A stretch of 64,000 nt of DNA. Source: Guptibacillus hwajinpoensis (GTDB lineage: Bacteria; Bacillota; Bacilli; Bacillales; Guptibacillaceae). The notes beneath the pieces are model-generated. The model saw nothing but the letters and a program-made list of their open reading frames with translations. It was not told the origin of the DNA and did not search any database. The first letter of the stretch is position 1. Each line of letters starts with the position of its first letter. The position numbers and the translations under genes are program-made. Of the stretch, positions 59,717-64,000 are shown piece by piece. The stretch lies in NCBI RefSeq assembly GCF_020524165.1, contig NZ_JAIVKU010000005.1, positions 744,001 through 808,000 of the forward strand, given 5' to 3'.

Positions 59717-60628
59717 TTCTTCATACCATTTTGGAGTTGTTCGATTAAACCCTTCGTACATTTCCCATACATACGCGATTGCCTCTTTAGCATGCGGAAG
59801 GTCATCCGGAAAGTAATCCGTAACCCAGTTCATATGATAGATCAGGAGCTGGGCCATGTGGACCGAACGAATTTTCCAGAAAAGATCAGGAACTTCATCA
59901 GAAAAGTAGCCTTGAATCATCCCTTGTGAAAAAGGAATGCTCAAGCGACTCGAAAACAATTCAAGCTTATCAAACTCAGAATAAGCCGTGTTGACTCCAC
60001 ATCGGTTAAAATCAATGACTCCAGCATACTTTCCATGCTGAATAATCAGGTTTCCTGCATGATAATCATGATGCGCAAATACAAGCTTACTCTCTCCAAT
60101 AAGTAGCAAGTTTCTCCTGACATAATCAATGATCTTATGATCATTTGGAATGCGTGTTCCAAGCTTCGAATACCGCTCCACCGCTTTCTCAAATTTAGTT
60201 TTCACAAAATTCATATGTTGAGATTTAGAGGCCTCAATGGACATATCATGCATTTTGCAAAGATCTACTCCTGCCTCATACCCAGCTGCGTATTGTTCGT
60301 CGACTGTTAAGCGTGGTAAAGCCACCTCCCCATCTTCTCCTTCAAGAAAAGAAAAGATTGTATAACAGAAGTTTTCTTCTGGAAGGATACCAAAAGCAAA
60401 GACTTCCTGACATCGAACACCCATCTCTCTGAACGCATGCATCTTTGCTACTTTTTCTTGTACTCGTCCACTTAAAGCTAATTCATATATTCGAAGCAAT
60501 ACTCGTTTTCCATTCCATTGGGTTACGTATTTTAAATCAAACGAATACCCTTTTGTAATTGGAATGAGTGTCGCTTCAGTCAATTCAGGGATCAAAGTGT
60601 TCATTTTCTCTTCTGTAAGGTTTTGCAT
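59705..60628 (-). CDS. APH-family phosphotransferase
   Basis: A 307-residue kinase-fold protein. Nucleotide-loop-like KGYSFDLKYVTQW, Lys in RVLLRIYE, catalytic FAHHDYHAGNLII (HxDxxxxN) and metal-binding GVIDFNRCG are complete. It belongs to the APH/choline-kinase superfamily, probably phosphorylating a small molecule; resistance to an antibiotic is possible but not shown. GGGGAGGAAG precedes the ATG. It is monocistronic. Confidence 0.87.
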   Translation of the reverse strand: MQNLTEEKMNTLIPELTEATLIPITKGYSFDLKYVTQWNGKRVLLRIYELALSGRVQEKVAKMHAFREMGVRCQEVFAFGILPEENFCYTIFSFLEGEDGEVALPRLTVDEQYAAGYEAGVDLCKMHDMSIEASKSQHMNFVKTKFEKAVERYSKLGTRIPNDHKIIDYVRRNLLLIGESKLVFAHHDYHAGNLIIQHGKYAGVIDFNRCGVNTAYSEFDKLELFSSRLSIPFSQGMIQGYFSDEVPDLFWKIRSVHMAQLLIYHMNWVTDYFPDDLPHAKEAIAYVWEMYEGFNRTTPKWYEESQA

Positions 60629-60688
60629 TTCTTCCTCCCCTTTCTAAAGGAAATATTATCCTACCAAATATTCAGAAGAAAAGAAAGA

Positions 60689-60717
60689 TTGCCTCAACAA
60701 TTTTCGTGTGCTACTAT
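60689..60717 (+). promoter_or_regulatory. Promoter of the histidine leader
   Basis: TTGCCT (60689-60694) and TACTAT (60712-60717) with 17-nt spacing place the start near 60724. Confidence 0.75.
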
Positions 60718-60741
60718 ATTGAGAAATAAGAGGTGAGCGAT

Positions 60742-60783
60742 ATGAGACAGTTATGCATCGTACAACTTCATCATCACAATTAG
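60742..60783 (+). CDS. Histidine-rich leader peptide
   Basis: A 13-codon ORF, MRQLCIVQLHHHN, with AGAGGTGA 5 nt before the ATG. Three His codons (CAT CAT CAC, 60769-60777) stand just before the stop TAG. This is the layout of an amino-acid attenuator leader peptide. A strong intrinsic terminator starts 53 bp downstream and hisS follows it. Confidence 0.85.
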   Translation: MRQLCIVQLHHHN

Positions 60784-60883
60784 CCTTGCTATCCGATTGA
60801 AATAAAAAATCGCGCATAGGAAGGCTATTACTCGTAACCGCATGAATTGAGAAGAAATCTTCTCCCATTCATGCGGTTTTTTT
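60781..60883 (+). promoter_or_regulatory. Attenuator hairpins between leader peptide and hisS
   Basis: Hairpin 1 is TAGCCTTGCTAT (60781-60792) with ATAGGAAGGCTA (60816-60827), plus CGATT/AATCG inside (60794-60812). Hairpin 2 is the terminator AACCGCATGAAT (60836-60847) with ATTCATGCGGTT (60867-60878), plus GAGAAGA/TCTTCTC inside, and T7 at 60877-60883. Hairpin 1 overlaps the leader stop codon, so ribosome position on the His codons would decide whether it forms. The alternative antiterminator pairing is not obvious by eye. No T-box sequence is present. Confidence 0.8.
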
Positions 60884-60911
60884 GTATTCAAAAATCGAAA
60901 GGATGAGCGCT

Positions 60912-62192
60912 ATGAAAAAGCTTAAAAATCAAAATGTAAAAGGAACAATGGATTATTTGCCTGAAGATGAGCAGATCCGTCGTATAGTAAGGCGAACGCT
61001 TGAAAATACGTTTATTCGATATAACTGTCTACCGATCGAAACCCCCATTCTCAATGAACAAAAGCTGTTGGATTCGAAGTATGCTGGAGGAAATGAAATC
61101 GTAGAAGAAATGTACACCCTCTCCGATCGTGGAAAAAGAGAGCTTGCGCTTCGTTATGACCTTACGATTCCATTTGCAAAGGTGGTAGCCATGAATCCAG
61201 GTTTACGCATGCCTTTCAAGAGATATGAAATCGGAAAGGTCTTTCGAGATGGACCTGTCAAACCAGGACGTTTTCGCGAGTTCACTCAATGTGATGTAGA
61301 TATCACCGGCGTAAGTTCACAAATGGCTGAAGCAGAATTAATCGAGATGGCCCTCGACATTTTCAATGAACTCGGCCTTAACGTAACGATTCAGTACAAT
61401 AATCGCAAGCTTCTAGCTGGAATGCTAACATTCATATCGGTTCCTAGCTCTCGATTAAATGACGTCATTCTCACAATGGACAAACTTGAGAAAATCGGGA
61501 TTGACGGTGTTAAAAAGGAGCTTCAACAAAAGAACATCTCCCCTGAAGCGATACGTAGCGTTGAGCGCTACGCGCAGGAGTGGATCGGACAAGACCTCAC
61601 TTATTTTGAACAATTTGCCGCCGAGAATGACAATGTGCAGGAAGGACTGAATGAGCTTTCCGAACTGACATCTTATTTAGATGGACTTAACATTCTTCAA
61701 GATTGTTCTTTTAACCCCTTTCTTGCAAGAGGTCTTGATATTTATACTGGAACCATTTATGAAATTTTCCTCAGTGATCAATCGATCTCTTCTAGCATTG
61801 GGAGTGGCGGTCGCTACGATAGTGCAATCGGGGGTTTACTTGGCAGCGAAGAAACTTTTTCAACTGTTGGCATTTCGTTTGGTTTAGATGTTATTTTCAC
61901 TGCGTTAAAAGGAAGGACGACAGCAATTATTAAGGAGGACAAACCTGACTATGTAATCATTCCGATCGATGCTAAACGTGAAGCTTTAATTGTGGCATCT
62001 GCTTATCGAAAGCTAGGTTATCAGATTGAAGTCGACATGAGCGAGAAACGCCTTAGTAAATCCCTTGAACGAGCGAGTAAAAGAGGAATTGAAAATGTTA
62101 TCCTTATTGGAAAAGAAGAAGTAAAGAATAAGGAGATTATCTTGAAGACATTAAATGAAGGAAAAGAAGAAAGAATCACTTTTAATTTTTAA
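60912..62192 (+). CDS. hisS: Histidyl-tRNA synthetase
   Basis: A 426-residue class II synthetase from the ATG at 60912 (AAAGGA 8 nt upstream). Motif 2 FRDGPVKPGRFREFTQCDVD (about 111-130) and the His-specific motif ARGLDIYTGTIYE (about 272-284) are intact, and the C-terminal anticodon-binding domain is present. Motif 3 reads VGISFGLDVIF, with Val where the usual Arg of GLERL is found. It is not HisZ because the C-terminal domain is complete. Because it is controlled by its own leader, it may be a second, histidine-regulated copy. Confidence 0.93.
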   Translation: MKKLKNQNVKGTMDYLPEDEQIRRIVRRTLENTFIRYNCLPIETPILNEQKLLDSKYAGGNEIVEEMYTLSDRGKRELALRYDLTIPFAKVVAMNPGLRMPFKRYEIGKVFRDGPVKPGRFREFTQCDVDITGVSSQMAEAELIEMALDIFNELGLNVTIQYNNRKLLAGMLTFISVPSSRLNDVILTMDKLEKIGIDGVKKELQQKNISPEAIRSVERYAQEWIGQDLTYFEQFAAENDNVQEGLNELSELTSYLDGLNILQDCSFNPFLARGLDIYTGTIYEIFLSDQSISSSIGSGGRYDSAIGGLLGSEETFSTVGISFGLDVIFTALKGRTTAIIKEDKPDYVIIPIDAKREALIVASAYRKLGYQIEVDMSEKRLSKSLERASKRGIENVILIGKEEVKNKEIILKTLNEGKEERITFNF

Positions 62193-62212
62193 AAATCACA
62201 AAGTTTAAAACA

Positions 62213-62237
62213 GCGGTAAGGGTTCTGCCCTTACCGC
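62213..62237. terminator. Bidirectional terminator
   Basis: GCGGTAAGGG and CCCTTACCGC form a perfect 10-bp stem around TTCTG between convergent hisS and NUDIX genes. Confidence 0.8.
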
Positions 62238-62247
62238 GCTATTCGAT

Positions 62248-62655
62248 TTAGCCTTGAAAGACATACGGTATGGAAGCTTGTAGTAAAGATTGAATTCCGC
62301 CTTGATAATAAGGCATCCACACATCTGCTTCTGCTCGGTCCATCCACTTCGCATCAGCAATCGTTTCTGTGTCTTGAATCGCAATCGTTCCACCTGTTAT
62401 TTTGCCACGAAACGTAAAAAAGTGAGCATGATGATTCCCAATAAACGCTTCATTCACACTCAACACTTCTCCCACTTCCACCTTTAATCCCGTCTCTTCT
62501 CTCATCTCCCGAACGGCTGCTTGAACTAACGTTTCTCCTTTTTCCACAGCACCGCCTGGCAGTGACCAGTTGTCATGCTTCTTATTTTGAACCATTAACA
62601 CCTGATCGTCGCTTTCGTTATAAAGCAGGGTATACACTACATCCACTCTGTTCAT
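62248..62655 (-). CDS. NUDIX hydrolase
   Basis: A 135-residue NUDIX protein from the ATG at 62655 (GGGAGGG 5 nt upstream). The box [20 protein letters not shown], followed by ETGL, is complete. It resembles the ADP-ribose or 8-oxo-dGTP pyrophosphatase group, but its substrate is unknown. It is monocistronic. Confidence 0.92.
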   Translation of the reverse strand: MNRVDVVYTLLYNESDDQVLMVQNKKHDNWSLPGGAVEKGETLVQAAVREMREETGLKVEVGEVLSVNEAFIGNHHAHFFTFRGKITGGTIAIQDTETIADAKWMDRAEADVWMPYYQGGIQSLLQASIPYVFQG

Positions 62656-62754
62656 CTTATCCCTCCCATTTCGAATACAACAAACCATTTTTTACCTATA
62701 TAGTTTACCAGATCTCTTACTCCATTTAGGGATTTCTCCTAGAATTCCTCCTTT

Positions 62755-63534
62755 TTATCGTACGTCTTCCCTGGCTACCTCCGTTTTTTTCGAAGAAGAT
62801 AAGAACCAGCCCCCTCCTGCAAGAAGCAGTAATACCGTATAGAACGTTATTTTCCACTCCGGAGACTTTGCAAAAGCTTCAGGGAGAACACCTAATTCTG
62901 GATGAGAGAGGGTATACACCGATAATTTCACACCAACCCAGCCCACGATCATAAAAGCAGCAATCTCTAACCCTGGCTTAGCTTTTAATAGTTTCACAAA
63001 ATAATTGGCCGCAAATCGCATCACTATTAAACCGATTAGCCCACCAGCAAAAATAACAAGGAATTTCCCACCATCTAATCCACCGATTTGTGGGAGTGAT
63101 GTATTTGGTAGCGTTACTGCTAATGCGACCGCTGCTAAAATCGAATCAACAGCAAATGCGATATCTGCTAACTCGACTTTTAACACAGTTCCCCAAAATC
63201 CTGATTGTTTTTTTGATTTCTTTTCAACCTCGTTTTTCCCCTTTTTCATTAGCTGCTTTCGTACGATATGATTGATCGCAATAAATAAGAGGTAGAGCGC
63301 ACCGATCGCTTGAACTTGCCACACACCAACAAGAAAAGAAATGGCAAAGAGAGAGGCAAAGCGAAAAACAAATGCACCAGCTAACCCATAAAACAAGGCT
63401 TTTTTACGCTCTTCTTCAGGTAAATGCTTCACCATTATCGCTAATACAAGAGCATTATCTGCGGCAAGTAATCCTTCAAGTGCAATGAGAAGGAGCAGTA
63501 CCCACCCATATTCTAACAACATTGAAACATCCAT
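62755..63534 (-). CDS. ykoY: TerC family Mn2+ transporter (YkoY/MeeY-like)
   Basis: A 259-residue protein with about seven TM segments. TerC signature EGLLAADNALVLAIMV (Glu20, Asp26) and VELADIAFAVDSILAAVAL (Glu121, Asp124, Asp130) carry the metal-binding acidic residues. B. subtilis YkoY exports manganese to extracytoplasmic enzymes and is controlled by a yybP-ykoY riboswitch. The same arrangement is found here: aptamer and terminators precede the gene. AGGAGG lies before the ATG. Confidence 0.93.
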   Translation of the reverse strand: MDVSMLLEYGWVLLLLIALEGLLAADNALVLAIMVKHLPEEERKKALFYGLAGAFVFRFASLFAISFLVGVWQVQAIGALYLLFIAINHIVRKQLMKKGKNEVEKKSKKQSGFWGTVLKVELADIAFAVDSILAAVALAVTLPNTSLPQIGGLDGGKFLVIFAGGLIGLIVMRFAANYFVKLLKAKPGLEIAAFMIVGWVGVKLSVYTLSHPELGVLPEAFAKSPEWKITFYTVLLLLAGGGWFLSSSKKTEVAREDVR

Positions 63535-63582
63535 TCGTTCATCCTCCTTTTATTTATGAAGTTGATCCTTTTGCATGAAAAA

Positions 63583-63745
63583 AGACCCTTGCCTGCCTGG
63601 CAAAGGTCTATGACACAAATAAAGACCTTTACCGTAAAAGTAAAGGTCTTGCTAACAACACGAATGTTGCCAACAAAGCCGAGAGCGAAAAAGCTCTGGA
63701 ATGACGACTTTGCTGTAAAAGCTACTCCCCTTTAGGAGTTCCGCT
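63583..63745 (-). ncRNA. yybP-ykoY manganese riboswitch with two terminators
   Basis: On the minus strand the aptamer has AAAGGGGAGTAGC (63733-63721), AAAGTCGTCATT and GGCTTTGTTGGCAACA, which are the yybP-ykoY hallmarks. Terminator 1 is AAGACCTTTAC/GTAAAGGTCTT (63622-63650) with a weak T-run; terminator 2 is AGACCTTTGCC/GGCAAGGGTCT (63583-63609) with T6. Two terminators after a single aptamer is unusual, and their arms are so similar that they could pair with each other. Confidence 0.88.
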
Positions 63746-63769
63746 ATTAAATTCGAAATATTTAAAATC

Positions 63770-63798
63770 ATCATAATGCATTGTTTCCTAGCTGTCAA
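63770..63798 (-). promoter_or_regulatory. Promoter of the TerC riboswitch transcript
   Basis: On the minus strand TTGACA (63798-63793) and TATGAT (63775-63770) are 17 nt apart. Transcription would start near 63763, about 20 nt before the aptamer. Confidence 0.82.
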
Positions 63799-63801
63799 TG
63801 A

Positions 63802-64000
63802 TTATTTTATGCAAGACATAATTAAAAATAACGGGATTCTTTGTCTTCTTTTAAATTCTTCCTCTTGTTGAAAATGCTCTCGCTGTGGGGTTCCTTCTTT
63901 TAAGCCCTGAATGGAAAACCCAGCGCTTTGAAGCATAAGAAAATATTCCTCAATTGTCCTGTGGTATTTTACGACTTGTTCCCCAATCCAGGGCTCAATT
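63802..64000 (-). CDS. C-terminal end of a SAM-dependent methyltransferase (partial)
   Basis: The right edge cuts this gene; 65 residues plus stop are visible. WIGEQVVKYHRTIEEYFLML, then QSAGFSIQGLKEGTPQREHF and RIPLFLIMSCIK end the frame. The pattern KYHRT...YF..L..AGF...L.E..P......RIPLFLI is typical of class I SAM-dependent methyltransferases of the UbiE/YodH-like kind. The substrate is unknown. The rest lies to the right of the window. Confidence 0.75.
   Translation of the reverse strand, partial: IEPWIGEQVVKYHRTIEEYFLMLQSAGFSIQGLKEGTPQREHFQQEEEFKRRQRIPLFLIMSCIK

Noticed and set aside
59705..60628. Antibiotic resistance kinase
   Set aside because: APH-like motifs are general for the superfamily; no specific aminoglycoside or macrolide subfamily signature was seen.
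60724..60912. T-box leader before hisS
   Set aside because: The AGGGTGGNACCGCG-type T-box sequence and Stem I elements are absent; the leader peptide and terminator explain the region better.
60912..62192. HisZ (ATP phosphoribosyltransferase regulatory subunit)
   Set aside because: The anticodon-binding C-terminal domain and the RGLDIYTG motif are complete, and no hisG is nearby.

Overview
The window is 64 kb of ordinary-looking chromosome from a low-GC, spore-forming Bacillaceae bacterium (Bacillus sensu lato). This rests on Bacillus-type Shine-Dalgarno sequences (AAGGAGG), frequent TTG/GTG starts, an RsbR-type stressosome protein, Spx, an FbpA-like peptide, a YjcZ-type small protein, a Trp T-box, a BirA-type biotin operator, a Zur box and a TerC gene behind a yybP-ykoY manganese riboswitch. 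Levansucrases, a BCCT betaine transporter and a cyanophycinase-like enzyme would suit a soil, marine or alkaline habitat. Genus and species cannot be fixed from the sequence. I see no prophage, insertion sequence, rRNA, tRNA or CRISPR array.

Layout. 0-9.4 kb: small enzymes (YciI-like, GNAT acetyltransferases, alpha/beta hydrolases, a DinB-like protein), a PBP3-type lipoprotein transpeptidase, an SMP-30 lactonase-like protein and a 663-residue unknown with papain-like features at its C-terminus. 9.4-14.4 kb: a fructan locus with two tandem levansucrase genes and a membrane-anchored GH32 fructosidase, preceded by a CcpA-site-like sequence. 14.4-19.8 kb: M20 dipeptidase, CNNM/CorC transporter, MerR regulator, a Zur-controlled zinc-independent S14 gene with a small HTH partner, a potassium channel and guanine deaminase. 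19.9-29.5 kb: a secreted cyanophycinase-like S51 hydrolase, an Lrp regulator with a divergent MBL hydrolase, a PfpI/DJ-1 protein, a DUF2202 ferritin-like protein, and a yfcC-iadA operon with a textbook sigma-54 promoter facing a divergent sigma-54 activator. 29.5-40.1 kb: MFS and LLM genes, RF3, an HxlR regulator, an RsbR paralogue, an S51 peptidase with a kinase-fold protein, a BCCT transporter, and a GAF-STAS gene broken by one in-frame TGA. 40.1-47.4 kb: bioB with its operator, an MHYT-PAS-GGDEF-EAL protein, trpS with its T-box, and an amino-acid ABC transporter. 47.7-60.6 kb: desaturase, arsRBC, several small proteins, an MFS exporter, Spx, a divergent LspA, UspA, NUDIX and a quinone oxidoreductase. 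60.7-64 kb: a histidyl-tRNA synthetase gene behind a leader peptide with three consecutive His codons and an intrinsic terminator, a NUDIX gene, the Mn-riboswitch TerC gene, and the end of a methyltransferase gene.

How the parts fit together. The most suggestive combination is the secreted cyanophycinase-like enzyme, the YfcC-type importer, isoaspartyl dipeptidase and the sigma-54 activator. Together they would form a route for using isoaspartyl dipeptides, possibly from cyanophycin; this is an inference. The second theme is RNA- and metal-level control: His leader-peptide attenuation (unusual in Bacillaceae, where T-boxes dominate), Trp T-box, Mn riboswitch with two successive terminators, Zur box and BirA operator. 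Two intergenic arrays with a period of about 20 bp and a shared TCGCGGA-type core are unexplained repeats.
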